Program-made: the position numbers and the translations under genes
DNA from: Rhypophila decipiens
Lineage: Eukaryota > Ascomycota > Sordariomycetes > Sordariales > Naviculisporaceae
Assembly: GCA_033297075.1 (NCBI GenBank)
Contig: MU858051.1
Location: 647,186-711,185, forward strand
Length of the DNA stretch: 64,000 bases
Direction: 5' to 3'
Notes under the pieces: generated by a model
Seen by the model: the letters and a program-made list of their open reading frames with translations, nothing else
Told to the model about the DNA's origin: nothing
The model's database searches: none
Part shown: positions 33,522 to 45,133 of the stretch, one piece after another
Layout: every line of letters begins with the position of its first letter
Numbering within the stretch: the first letter of the stretch is position 1

Positions 33522-35915
33522 TCACTTGCGGTTCAATCTGCCAAAGAAACTCGTTAGCATCACCGTAACCTCAACGACGCACGATAGTTCAGGAAGCAAA
33601 GGACCAAAAGAGGCGAAAACTCACGCATCCAAAAACAACTTCCACAAAATAGAAAACAACAACCCCTGCAACCCATTACACAAGATCCGTGTCTTGAGTC
33701 CTCTTCCAAACAAGCCGACAATCCCATCCGCCCGGATAACGTTCGTCGCCGCCTGGGTATACGACACCTCGACGTCGTTAACCTGGCGGTAGGTCTTTAC
33801 CACTCGCAGCGAATTCGACACCGAGTCGGACACTACACTCGCCACAAACCCAATAAATGCCAGCCGGAGGAGCCACAGTAACAGCTCATCGTCTTTTGAT
33901 GGGGTGGGGATCGCGCCGTCTAGGGTGTTGTACTACAAATTTTACAAGTTAGTTGAGAAACCGAAGCAAGTGAATTTGGGAGAAGGGAAGTGAAGGGAAA
34001 AAGATTGTACGGTAGCAAACCACGGGTAATTGCCCACAAAGGTAGCCAAAGCAGTAGCGATGGCTCCCCACCAGAGGCTGGTTATCCCGTCTTTCTTGAT
34101 CCTTCGGCGGAGGAGCGCAGTTCCCCTGGCGCCTTGGGTTTGCAGAGTCGTCTTGAGCGTGTCGATTGGTGTGAGTCCTATTCTGAATCCTGCGGCGCTG
34201 TTTTCATTATTGAGGTTAGCTAGGATGCTTGGAATAACGGGCTTTTCGTTGTCAGTAAGCAGGTCCAGGGAGGTTATGTTCTCTGCCTCGCAGGAATAAA
34301 AGCCTCCGGCGATGATAACTGCGTTGCCGGTCGAGTCGGCACCCCGCGGATCATCCTCGGGACCCGTGGTGGCTCAATCTCATCCTTCCCTCCAATGACC
34401 CGCCGTATCTGCCTGACCAAACAGCCCGGCCGGTCGCACCTTCCATCCTGAGGTGAATGCAAGCATATAACCCCTCTTTCCGACACAGCTTTCAACGAGG
34501 GGTGAGGCAGGACAAGCAATTGGGCCGTTGGCTCAGTGGTTAAGCGTCTGCCTCTTAATATCCCCTCTAGCGTTCCCGAGCACAGAATCAATGTTAAGGC
34601 TCGGGTTCGACTCCGCCGTCCATCCCCCCAAGTAAAAGCCGCCGAGAGGCTTTTCATAGGGGCATCCCTTCGGGGGTGCCCTGAATAAAAAAACTTTATG
34701 CCAGTTTGATGGTTTTTGGTTTTTTCCTTTTTTTCCTTTTTTTCTTTCTTTTCCCAAACCAGAGTTGCAAGTAGGTAGGGAAGGTAAAAAGCGGCAGGTA
34801 AAAGAAAAGCCAGACTTACCAAAACGAAACAAAGATAGTCTGGAACCATTTTGGCGAGTCTTTGAGGTAGGCATTCGAAGCAAGGATCGCGAGGATGCCC
34901 GCGTTCGCTGCCGTGTCCCCGAAGCGGGCAAGCGGTCCTGAACGCAGTGTCAGTCAGTCAACTTGCTCATGAGGTTCGCAATATCCAATGTTCAATGAAT
35001 CAAACGGAAGAACATCCATCCATGCCGCATAAGCGATGCTTGCTGGCCAAGAGAGGAGAAATAATATGACATCTGCAACCGTTCACCAACCTTGGAACAA
35101 AGCAGCCCCCAATCCCTGATAATACCTCCCGAACCCGCCATCATGGTACAAGGTCTTGGTCGCGGCTGTGAACGAGGATCCATAGCGGTATTGGTAGTTC
35201 ATTATCGTCCGAAGGGGCTGTTTTTCAGTGCCGGTTCTGATTAGTCTTGCTCCCACCGACCCGAGTAGCTACCAACCAGAGGTAGTGGAATGTACTTACC
35301 ATCAACAACAGCACCTGAAGAAACATAGCCGCTGCTCCGGAGACCCCACCTCGAAATGCCGATGCCAGGGCTTTACCGAACTGAGTCAAGGAGATTTGTC
35401 AGTTTGCTGATTTCAAATCTATCATCTTTACGCTTCCTCTCGTTGTCCAGACCATCATGAGAACCACATAAAATGGACCAACTCCAAGCACAGCACCTCA
35501 GAAGGGAAGGGCTGAAAGTATAAAAACTCACATCAACATCCCCATCAACACACCCCTTGATGAAAATCGTCGCCAACAACGCCGTCACGATGAAAACAAC
35601 CGCCCGCCAGATATACCACCCGGCCCCACGTGGTTTCTTTTCCTCTTGTTCGTCGTCAAGCTCATCTTCCTCCTGGCGGTCTTCACGAGGTCCTTCTTCC
35701 GACAGAAGGGGTGCTTCTTCATCCGGGGCCACCGAACGATTCCTCGAGGATGAGCCATTCCCAGCAGCATAACTGGCAGGATCAGGTGAGAAAGGCGATG
35801 ACAAGAGGGGTGTGTCCTCGTCGAAATAATCGGTGGGTATGACTTGGACTTTTGAGTTTGATTTAGAGACTTCCTCGGGTCGTTCGGGAGCACCGGGGTT
35901 GGGGGGGACTGTCAT
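33522..35915 (-). CDS. Mitochondrial-carrier-family-like membrane protein (seven exons)
   Basis: Exons 35532-35915, 35300-35380, 35091-35217, 34820-34937, 34011-34197, 33625-33932 and 33522-33537 join in frame to 406 residues. The N-terminal 110 residues are hydrophilic and acidic (D-E-D-T-P-L-L-S, E-E-K-K-P-R-G), followed by a first span (W-R-A-V-V-F-I-V-T-A-L-L-A-T-I-F-I). The body carries a carrier signature P-I-D-T-L-K-T (P-x-D/E-x-x-K) and repeat-like segments Y-Q-G-L-G-A-A-L-F-Q and L-F-G-R-G-L-K-T-R, which point to the SLC25 fold. It is an uncommon member with an N-terminal extension; its substrate is unknown. The fourth intron (34198-34819) is 622 nt and contains a tRNA-like element on the opposite strand. 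The last exon adds only L-N-R-K. Confidence 0.8.
34529..34725 (+). ncRNA. tRNA-derived Pol III-type element (SINE-like or novel ncRNA) in carrier-gene intron
   Basis: A perfect A box (TGGCTCAGTGGTTA, 34529-34542) and a perfect B box (GGTTCGACTCC, 34604-34614) lie 75 bp apart. Downstream are two hairpins, AAAAGCC/GGCTTTT at 34634-34654 and a 10-bp stem with a TTCG loop at 34658-34682, then T runs at 34713-34717 and 34720-34725 that would stop Pol III. A cloverleaf can be started (anticodon-like CTT in a TCTGC stem), but the T stem is broken and no acceptor stem closes, so it is not an intact tRNA gene. It lies antisense inside the 622-nt intron of the carrier gene. A tRNA-derived SINE fits best; a stand-alone Pol III RNA is the alternative. 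Confidence 0.5.
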
Positions 35916-37617
35916 TTTGCAACGACGACCGGGCCTCGGTGAGAAGATAAGAACGAAATCAATTGACAGTCCGGTGGTTCCGAGGAGCCTTCGAGTCGGT
36001 TATAATACCCGAGAAACCCTTTCCAAAGACAAGTAACCGGCGTGTTATCCCAGCGTGAATTCGGGAGAATGCAGTGATGTTGATGTCCGGACCGGTTGTG
36101 TCCCGGATGATGTCGTGAAGAGGATTTGTAAGCCTACCCCACGTTTTACAGGCCCCACGTTACGGTATTAGTGGGATGAGCTGATTGGCTGGGAGAATGA
36201 CGTGCTGTCATGTGAACATGTATAACAAACACATCATTTATCTCTTCTCTCGTAGGCGGTTTCTGTAGTAACTTGTTATACACGGTTACAGAACAAGTAG
36301 TGGGAATAAGTCACTCTTGAACTCATGGTAGGAGAGGGCCGTGAAGTTGTTCTGTTTAGAAGTTGTTTAATTAACTTGATCACTTGTCCCTTGTAACAGA
36401 ACCTACCGCCGACTATTGCAACAGTTCGTCTTCTGAGGGACGAATTTTCATGCGTTTTAATCTTTTCATAGCCGGTATTCCGAGTTCAAGGGCAGACATG
36501 TTAGCTGAAAAGGGGAGGTAAGAGGTGAAACGTTTCTCATTCGACGTGTCATAACTCAGTGCGTATTGCGTCAGGAGGAACCCAGAACATGGTTTCGAAG
36601 AAGCAAATCAATTCCATTCCTGCATTGGTTTGAAATAGTCTAACATAAGGCAGAGTTATTGATTTGGACTCCTTGAGTGACTTAACGGTTGGAAGAGTGG
36701 TTACATGTAAGGATGAATCCGTTCTCGGTTTTCAGGGGCTAGACACAACCTGGAAGTCGGGTTAAGGTTAGGGTTATGTATGGTAGCCCACCTACTTCCA
36801 GCCATCCAAGTGTTAGTTGAATTGCGTTGAATTGGCATTATTCTCGGCATCTTTGGAATTGATTGCGTTCAGATGATATAGCGTTGCTTGATTGACTTTG
36901 GAATGCCCTCGCCAGAATTGGCCTGACTTCTGGGGGTGATGTGGCAGTGATAGATAAGGAGATGGCTGAGCTGGAATCAGGTTTTCCAGAACCGCCACAG
37001 TAACGAGAGGCACTGTTACTGCTATCATCTATCAAAGCAATGACGTACATTGATGCTTCGGTCAACAACTCGGAGACGGCGCAGCATACAGATGTTGCTC
37101 ACATGGCTGAACTTTGACTTGGAATCAGCTACCACCTTACTATCAAGGCAGGAGGTCCATAACCACATTTTGAACCGGATTCCTGGATTGTACAACATTA
37201 GAGAGCCAACGGTAGAGTTGGATCAAATTAAAAACCGTGGCTGCTCGGTAGGCCGCGTTTGTATAAGATAACATGGTTAAACTGGTCCCCCTTCTAAACA
37301 AATTGGACACCATACCGCAGGACTGTCACGCAGATACGTAACGTGCCTTGTGGCTTTGGAAGGGGCCCATTTTCGCTTAGATTGATAGCCTGGTCGCCTT
37401 GTCGGCAATTTTGGATGCAGTTCGCAAGGTTGTTCGAGAAGTACGCCTTGTTGAACACAGAGAAACACAGGAGCGATTCTGGACCTGAAAGAGCATCGAT
37501 AACAACACTATAAGAATCGAAGATCTCCTGCGAGATGAATCCTTCCCGCGAAAGACCCGGCCATTTCAGTACTCATTCCTTTTATTGTGGAAGGCACAGT
37601 TTTGGTATCGGGTAATT
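35916..37617. other. Intergenic region between divergent genes
   Basis: 1.7 kb, AT-rich, promoter side of both the carrier-like gene (-) and the membrane protein (+). It contains a telomere-like GGGTTAAGGTTAGGGTTA at 36759-36776. No gene seen. Confidence 0.5.
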
Positions 37618-39558
37618 ATGACCCGCAAACTCATCACCCGAGCGCAGCGGGTAGGCGGGCTTTCCTTATCAGCTCTGTTTGTCGGCGGCACAACTCTCGT
37701 CTTTTTCTGCATCAACTCGTCTACCACCTACCGACGCCCAAACGACGCGGTAATCGGCTATGACTACACCAACGCCGTGTTCCGTGTCGGAGCCGACTGG
37801 GGTGTCGAGACATGGCTCTCGATCCTCGGCGTCACTTTTGGACTTCTCTCCTTCGGATACGTAGGCACCTACACTCACATGTTCGACTTGTGGTGCAGCT
37901 TCCGCTCTACTGGCCGCTCGTCTGGTCTAGACTACGCACGCTATCTCAACTCGCAGCCTTATGCACCGGTGACAATTGGCTTCAGAGGCTTTCCAGCCTT
38001 TATTCTGGTCCGGTACATGATATTGGCCCTGGGACTTCTTGCAACGGTTGGATATCCCTTCGCGGTCATTGAAGTGACGCTTCTCAATCACCAGAGTATA
38101 CAAGAGTCACTAGTGACCCTCCGAGTTCCACCCATGAGGGCCCTCTTTCAAAATGGCACAACGAGCCCTTGGCTTGGTGACAGTGCTCACTCGAGTACCA
38201 ACCGTGCTTTCCTTCATCAGCATCAAGGCAGCGGCATTGAAATGGACGATCACCTCATACCACCGACAAGCATTGTCATGGCTGGTTGGGCAGACTGCGG
38301 GGATATCTTTGATGCCCAAGACGAAGGCATGCTCTACACCCGAGAGATTATCATGGTTGCCGACCAACAAAAGACAAGCGTTGAAGATGGAGACACCCTC
38401 ATGTCTACCAACAATACCGGTTGGCTCAGGGGTGAAAGCTCCAGTCCCAACTGGTTCAGCAACGGAACAAAGCCATCCCAATCCCAGGGAGTCGTTATCG
38501 ACTACAGAATCTCTGAACCAGGGACAGTAGAGATCCGGTGGGCTGAGAATGGAGACTGGGTCCAAAACGGTTCCCTCAAGCAACCTGTTGCCCAGAGACT
38601 TACCTATAACGTTCACTTGACCGTTGGGGTAGTTCAACGGCTCGTATCAGGAGGCGACTGCTCGACCCTATCCGACCAGGATGGCAGTTTATCCTCGGTC
38701 CGGATCGTCGTCAACGGTACCGCCACGGTTAACACTGAGCGATATGGCGAGCCTCTTCAACTGTACAGGAGATGGATTGAAGCTACGTTGCTTGACAGCA
38801 AGGCCAGCCCTCGCGAGGGGGTAAGCGCTTTGCTTCGAAGCATCATGGCCGAATGGGGGATGCAGCTGCAAGACAACCATACATCCAGCAACAATACTAA
38901 CGTCGGCCTAGGCCATGCGCCCCTGAATCCTCCACGGCGACCGTTTAGCCCGAATCATCTCCCTTTATCCCAGGCCAGTTCAAATCTCACCCTAAACTCA
39001 TTGAACTCAACACAAAATTGGATCAATGAAAAGGAATACCATGCCTCCTTGACCCCTTTCATATCAATATCAGGGCCCCTCTGGAACCACACCAAGTTCA
39101 GCACGACCCCAGTTGACATCGGTAGCAGCCGGAATATCCACGTCCGATATCCTGTCTATTCTGGGACCCGAGCTACAGGTCAAGCAGGGAGCTATTACAA
39201 CGTGACATTTCTGTTTGGCAGCCTAGCAGTCATCACTTATGTAGTGATTGTCATCAGGATGGCGCTTGGTCCAGCCGAGCTGACGAGTTGGATGGGACAG
39301 CACGTTTATCTGGCTTTGGCAGGCAACTTGAAACTAAAGAAACAAGATTTGGGCGTTTCTTCAGATGTAGAAAAGACGGGAAAGTGTGGGCTGGATACTG
39401 GTAGCAATCTTCATACTCTCGAGAGGCTGGCGTGTGGGTTTCAGCCTGCGAGGGACCTCGGGATGCTAAGGATGGAGCCCCGGCCAAAATCGCCCATCAG
39501 GTTCCCAGACGGGTGGGCCTTTGGGATGAACCGATCAGGAGTGGCTACTGCACTCTAA
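37618..39558 (+). CDS. Large multipass membrane protein of unknown function
   Basis: Single exon, 646 residues, start at the ATG 37618-37620 (the upstream part of the open frame lacks an ATG). Three membrane spans in the first 150 residues (L-S-A-L-F-V-G-G-T-T-L-V-F-F, L-S-I-L-G-V-T-F-G-L-L-S-F-G, I-L-V-R-Y-M-I-L-A-L-G-L-L) and one near 555-575 enclose an ectodomain of about 390 residues with ten or so N-x-S/T glycosylation sites. This layout is typical of fungus-specific proteins of unknown role found in Pezizomycotina. The C-terminal tail is cytosolic, basic and ends R-S-G-V-A-T-A-L. No enzyme motif is visible. Confidence 0.75.
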   Translation: MTRKLITRAQRVGGLSLSALFVGGTTLVFFCINSSTTYRRPNDAVIGYDYTNAVFRVGADWGVETWLSILGVTFGLLSFGYVGTYTHMFDLWCSFRSTGRSSGLDYARYLNSQPYAPVTIGFRGFPAFILVRYMILALGLLATVGYPFAVIEVTLLNHQSIQESLVTLRVPPMRALFQNGTTSPWLGDSAHSSTNRAFLHQHQGSGIEMDDHLIPPTSIVMAGWADCGDIFDAQDEGMLYTREIIMVADQQKTSVEDGDTLMSTNNTGWLRGESSSPNWFSNGTKPSQSQGVVIDYRISEPGTVEIRWAENGDWVQNGSLKQPVAQRLTYNVHLTVGVVQRLVSGGDCSTLSDQDGSLSSVRIVVNGTATVNTERYGEPLQLYRRWIEATLLDSKASPREGVSALLRSIMAEWGMQLQDNHTSSNNTNVGLGHAPLNPPRRPFSPNHLPLSQASSNLTLNSLNSTQNWINEKEYHASLTPFISISGPLWNHTKFSTTPVDIGSSRNIHVRYPVYSGTRATGQAGSYYNVTFLFGSLAVITYVVIVIRMALGPAELTSWMGQHVYLALAGNLKLKKQDLGVSSDVEKTGKCGLDTGSNLHTLERLACGFQPARDLGMLRMEPRPKSPIRFPDGWAFGMNRSGVATAL

Positions 39559-40529
39559 AAGGGGAGATGGCGAGACACCGAGGTTTGGAAGTATCCTGGG
39601 TGCCTATTGGAATCTAGACGATCGGTACTCAGACCATTTCTCAAGGCATATTAAGGATTAGACTGCCATCAACCGTGACACTAGACATAAAATATCAGCA
39701 GCACCTGGATAATAGAAATCATGTCTCATTTCCCTACGTCCAATACGTAGCGAGCTATAAGCTAGAACTAATGCATGTACCACTCATTGCTCTTTTTTTA
39801 TATCGACCGCCTCGTAGTATTCATCTTGTCTTGTTCACCAAAACTGACTTCCAACCCCGAACAAGAGTTCTTCCTGTTCCTGGCTCGGCCGGGTAGTTGT
39901 TTCAGCAGTACCAGAACCATCGTCGGATGTCTCTTTCGATGTCATGGTACTGGTGGCAGTGGTCGATTTTTCGGGCTCACATGCCATAGTGCTCCTATTT
40001 CTTGTATTTGGGGGCGGTGATTCTGTTTTGGGGGTCTGCGGATGAGGTTTCCTAAGAAGAAGACGAGTCAGACGACGGATGTGAGCGAGCCACTCTGTGA
40101 TTCCATTAGGGGTCTGGAAACATACTTGTTTATTGCCGTTGCTGGCTTTGATGAAGCCTGTCCTGTCGTATCAGGGGCCATTGTCGACTACTACCCAAGA
40201 ATGGTGTGGGACAGCTGATGTTTGAGAGTACCTACTATTAGACATGATTCGCTATTCCAATCAAGTACCCCGTAACAATGGTATCATGGTTAAGAGATGA
40301 TTCGTTCACACAACTCTAACTCAGTTGTGTCGGCCTGTGATTGGGCCCCGAGGCTGACAATCTAGGTAGTTTCGGACTCGACCTATTTGTAATCCGGTGA
40401 TTCCGGTCTTGAATTTCCCAAACACGTTGGAAAAGTTTCATCTGTAATAAGGTACTAGCTACCTTATTTTTGCTCTTCTTTTCTTTCTTGATAATTTTGT
40501 CCTTCCGCTCGACGGGACTCCACATTGCC
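39559..40529. other. Intergenic region
   Basis: 0.97 kb in a tandem (+,+) arrangement, holding the 3' end of the membrane protein and the promoter of the zinc-finger gene. Short frames only; no gene seen. Confidence 0.5.
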
Positions 40530-42886
40530 ATGGACCCCGGCTACGAGATACAGCAAGATAAAAACAAGCCGGATATACGGAAAGACCTAACGCGGCTGAA
40601 AGCGAAAGGTTCAGTGCTGTTTGCGTCTAACAATACATTATCATGCCTACTACTACCGGCTTCTCCAACTGATTCTAGCTGGTTAGATGAATCAGAGCAA
40701 ACCTGTGTCGAAAACGAGAAGGAAAATGATAATATATGCGAGAAAAAATGCAAGAGTATAGATGCGAATGAGTCCAACAACAAATATGAACCTATTGAGC
40801 GGCAGTATGAAGGCGAGGTTCAGGGCGAGGATGAGCGGGAGGATGAGAGCGGGGAGGAGAGCGCGGATGAGGACGACTGCGAAGAATACGCCAAAGATCT
40901 GTCCGCTTACAGCCAGAAATTCACAAACACAAATATCACAGAACCTGAACCTGAAAATGCCCCCTTTCAGCCCATCAAAGGTTCTGTTGAGAATCCAAAA
41001 CCAAGTCAGGATGAAGTCAACGATGTGACTATCCCAGCGGGGTACCTGGGCCGACAAATCGGAATTGCAACGATCCGCATGGAATTGATGTCACTAACTC
41101 GGCTATCCAGGGTGTCGAATTCCGACTCCGAGTCAGGCCAAGACTACCAAGACGAGATGAGGCCCGAAGAGGGGGACAAATATGGGCATACAACTCAAAA
41201 CGACAATCCCGAATCAGGACATGACCAGCCCGGTGGTGATGGCGGATACGACGTTTCGGAGCCTGGAGGACGTGAAAATGATGTGCCAGACACTCTTCCA
41301 GGGGCTGAACAAAATCGGAACAAGAGACTTCCCGGCGACGATGGTGGTGGTGGCAGCAGTGGAAACAGCCCCAGCAAACGAAGAAGGATAACTCCCAAAA
41401 TTTTGCAGCGTTTTGCTTGCCCTTATCAAGCTTATGAGCCGTTCCAGGATTGCCTCCAAAGGGGGCCCAGAAATCCGCAGGGCGGCTGTGATGGGATATA
41501 CCGACTAAAGTACGTACACGGGAAAGTTTGGTTGTGGCCAGTGGCTGACAAGAGTCCTATTTAGACAGCATCTCTGCCGCAGACACATGTTATCCTTTCG
41601 GTGCCACATGTGTTGGAGATCCTTTGATACTAAGAAAAGACAGATCGAGCATAGGACAGAAGGGGGCTGTAGACAGAAGACACAACCAGAAGGCGACCGA
41701 TTTATGGACATCACCCATGAGGCTGCGATTGACGAGCAGTGCGGCAACACGACTTTGGGAGAGGAAGACATTTGGTGGAAGCTATTCCGTATTTTGATTC
41801 CCGGGATGAGCGCTCTGGACGAGGATGCTTGGATGAGGGCACGTTCAAGTTACTACCCCTGTAAGTTGTTGCTGTTATCACATTCCACCAGTTTACTGAT
41901 GATAAGAGGAGTTGAGGACTGACATAGTTTGACTAGATTACATCGCTGGCGATCTGTCCTTGACCATCCCAAGTCTTAACTTTACCGACTTCACGTTGCC
42001 CGATTATCCGTCAAATATTGACATCCACACTTATGGTCAATATAATGTGAACACGTAAGTTGGGCTGCGGTTCTTGGAACACCACATGAAAAGGTCCAGC
42101 TCAGCATACTGACAGAAACGGCATTTGGCAGATTTGAACCTCCCTCTCAATCATTCCTCCCAGGTTTTAGCTCTCCGAGCTCGGGAAAAGTGAATCACAA
42201 CTCCATCCTGATGTCTCAGATACTCTCAGTGCCTGTCTTTGAAAACCCCGGGGACTCAAGATCTGATGCTCATACGATTAACCCCGAGGCGGCTCCTAGG
42301 AACCCCTGTGTGTATGGTGTTCCTCCCCGAAGAAGATCCAAGGTCGGTTTGGGTCCCGTCACCATTCAACCAGTCAAATAGCAATGACAGTGGCGACGGA
42401 AATGCTTCTGGTTTGTGGCACAACAATGCAGTCACACCAGCAACATCAAATCAAACGCCCGGGGACTCTTCCGTGGCCAGTTCTTCTTCTCGTCCATCTT
42501 CGATATCTCGGGTCGCATCCACGAACGGACTCCAGCGAGATCCGGAAAGTACAAGTGGACCTCCAAACATCAACAGTACAGAGAGCGAGACGGGTAATCC
42601 ACCCACCGGTTCTGTGCCAAACGTTGTCCAGATGCTTCGGCTGAACATTGGCCGACTCAAGGCACGGCAGCAACGGACAGAGATCGAGAATGTCGAGTTG
42701 CGAGAAGCGAACAGGGCGGCCAGGGCTGACATGTCCAGGGCAGACGAGATCGTCGAGGAACTTTTAGTGAGGGATCCTGTGGATCCAGCGTCATTTGACG
42801 CGGCGAGTCTGAGGCGGTACGAAAGGCTAATCGAGCTATCAACATTACTCGGGACGGCGGGTGAGAAGTTAAAGAGGGCCAGTTGA
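40530..42886 (+). CDS. Fungal C2H2-like zinc-finger protein with C-terminal coiled coil
   Basis: Exons 40530-41509, 41565-41860, 41937-42054, 42132-42189 and 42230-42886 give 702 residues; the first three joins are firm. The acidic, disordered N-terminal half is followed by S-K-R-R-R-I and a cysteine/histidine block: F-A-C-P-Y-Q-A-Y-E-P, G-G-C-D-G-I-Y-R-L-K-Q-H-L-C-R-R-H, F-R-C-H-M-C-W-R-S-F-D-T and H-R-T-E-G-G-C. This C-x-n-C-x-n-H-L-x-R-x-H layout is common in fungal proteins of unknown role. A Ser-rich stretch and a leucine/charged coiled coil (E-I-E-N-V-E-L-R-E-A-N-R-A) end the protein. The last intron would be only 40 nt; alternatively a frameshift lies there and the protein ends at 42378-42380. 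Likely nuclear; no target known. Confidence 0.6.
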
Positions 42887-45133
42887 CAGTACCGTGAGTA
42901 CCTTTAACTGAAGGGCTGAATCCGGAATCAGACAATCATCATGCAAGGTCCAGTGACTCCAGTAGCGGTATCATAACCACTCCTAGACTGGGATCGGCTA
43001 CCCTCCTCCCGCCCCCTCTTATTCCGGACTAGAGACAATGATGGGCGTGGCGTTCTAGAGACACATCAGACCAACTTAGCATACCATTCTCATGGAGTGG
43101 GTAGGTAGTTCGTTTGCGTAGCTCACATACACCGTGCAGGCCCGCCATACCTATAAAGGAAGTTCACATATCGTTCATATCTTACCTCACACTCAACACC
43201 TATCCGCGCCCACAGTCGAGACCGTCCTGTGCAGATAAATATGTGTGCTATGACATTTCGGCTGGATCAAAAAGATAAGACTGACTGAAGAGCGCTTATC
43301 TCGTGAATAAAAGTCACCGCCCTGATCCCCCATGGGCCCATGGGCATTGAATGCGTCTCATGATAAGCGCCGTAGCCCTTTGAGACAAGGTAGTGGAAAA
43401 TGGAACAAGTCACAAAGAGTTCTAGCTCCATTCTTCCTTCCCATCGTTCATCTTGGGCTTATCGGATCATGAACCGCGACCCAACCCCGCGACGACGACG
43501 GGAAAAAAAGGTCAGTGGAGCTCCTCCGGCCCCTTGTCTCCCCCTCTTCATGGTTCTTGGCAGGGCCGAATCTTGCCCTAGCGTTTGTTTCGACTACACG
43601 GTCGCTAGAGCCGATTAGGTATAGTCTACTTTACCTCTACAGATGGTCACGACTTCTAGACGTGAGGTTCTCCTGCAAGCGCTTGGACTTTTTCAGTTCA
43701 AGAAAGGCCTCACTTCAACGGCGACTTGATGAAGATTGCACAACCGATAGCTCGCGTTCTGGAAATATTTTCCGTATATGCATGTCTCGGTGGCCTTGTC
43801 AAGTCCATACCAACCTCACCCACTCCGAATGTGACTCCCATACCATCCCCGTCACAACCTCATAAGTGGCTGGTCTCATATAGCCGAACTGCGAATATCA
43901 TCCACGCTGTGTCGATGTCAATGCCACCGAGACGACAGCTCGTCTAAGTTGGGATGACAGGTTCGGTCAGGCTGGGGGGGTCATCTCCTGAACTGAGTCT
44001 ATCATTCAAAGATTCCACAGATCTCACATCCTTGATCAATGACGGCAGGGGTCATGGATGCCATGTGGTCAGCTTTCTTTTTTTTTTGAGCAGGGTCCAG
44101 ATGTCGTTATCTGACTGACAGGAGGCGTCCCTTCCTTGAAGTCATGAAACGGACCTGTAATGGCGTTGCCGGTTTCCTCTGATAACATACCCGGGGAAGT
44201 TGGTATCGGACAAGTGAACAGTGGCCTGCAATGGCATCACTGCACACTCTCATCTCTTATGAGGATACAACGAAAAAGCCTCATCCCAAAACATACATTT
44301 CATTCACACCTCATTGTCGTGGCGATACTAAACGAGCCTCAAAGCGATCCAGGTTTCCAGGAAAAGAACGACAAAAAATCTGGGTAACAACGACTGAGCA
44401 CACGGGATCTCAGTGAAAATCAATTTACCCACTACCGGGCTAATGTACATCTTCACACCCTCAAACCGACACACCAGAAGCAAGGCACCGAAGCGATGCT
44501 ACTTTGGGAGCACTCGCGAGGAGCTAACTGACCAATCATCGATCCGTAAGGTTTATCCTCAGCAACATCGACAATGGTAACCAGACTTTAGGATCTGAGC
44601 GTGCAGCGGAGCGGGAGGAAACCACAAAGTGTAAATCCGGGGAATCACTGCTCGACTAGTCTAAACAGTGGTTCGGGAGCCATGGTTTCTTCACAAGCCA
44701 AAGGGTGCGGGATAAAAAGCGGACCAAAAAAGGCTTGATTATCAACTTGTATCTCGCGCTTGGATGGAAACAGGAAAGTGACCAGACGTCGGTTAACGGT
44801 CGCCCCACCCCTGAACGAACCCCTGTCGTTGGGTGTAAGTGAGCAACATGGCTTCTCTACCAAAAGAGGAGGCGGGAGGTGGGAGGAAGCTCGACAAGAT
44901 GTGTATGTTACCCTTTGTGAGCAAACTGATACATATCAACGAACCATGATGTTGTATATGTCCTCTCCGTCCCCACCTCCCGAGGTTCTCTTCACTTACA
45001 TTTCATCACTTCTGGCCGGTCAAGTCGATTTCACAGTCTGTCGTTCCGTCTGGTCTGGATTGGACGGAGCATGACCGATAGCGTATAGGCGACGACGTTA
45101 TCAGATCCCAAGTTTCGATATCAAATCAACATC
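42887..45133. other. Long intergenic region
   Basis: 2.25 kb with only short scattered frames on both strands and no splice-supported gene. A T9 run lies near 44080. Promoter of the rhodopsin-like gene at the right end. Confidence 0.5.

Noticed and set aside
34521..34622. Intact intron-containing tRNA-Lys(CTT)
   Set aside because: A and B boxes are perfect, but the T stem is mismatched, the anticodon stem is imperfect and no 3' strand pairs with the 5' acceptor sequence.
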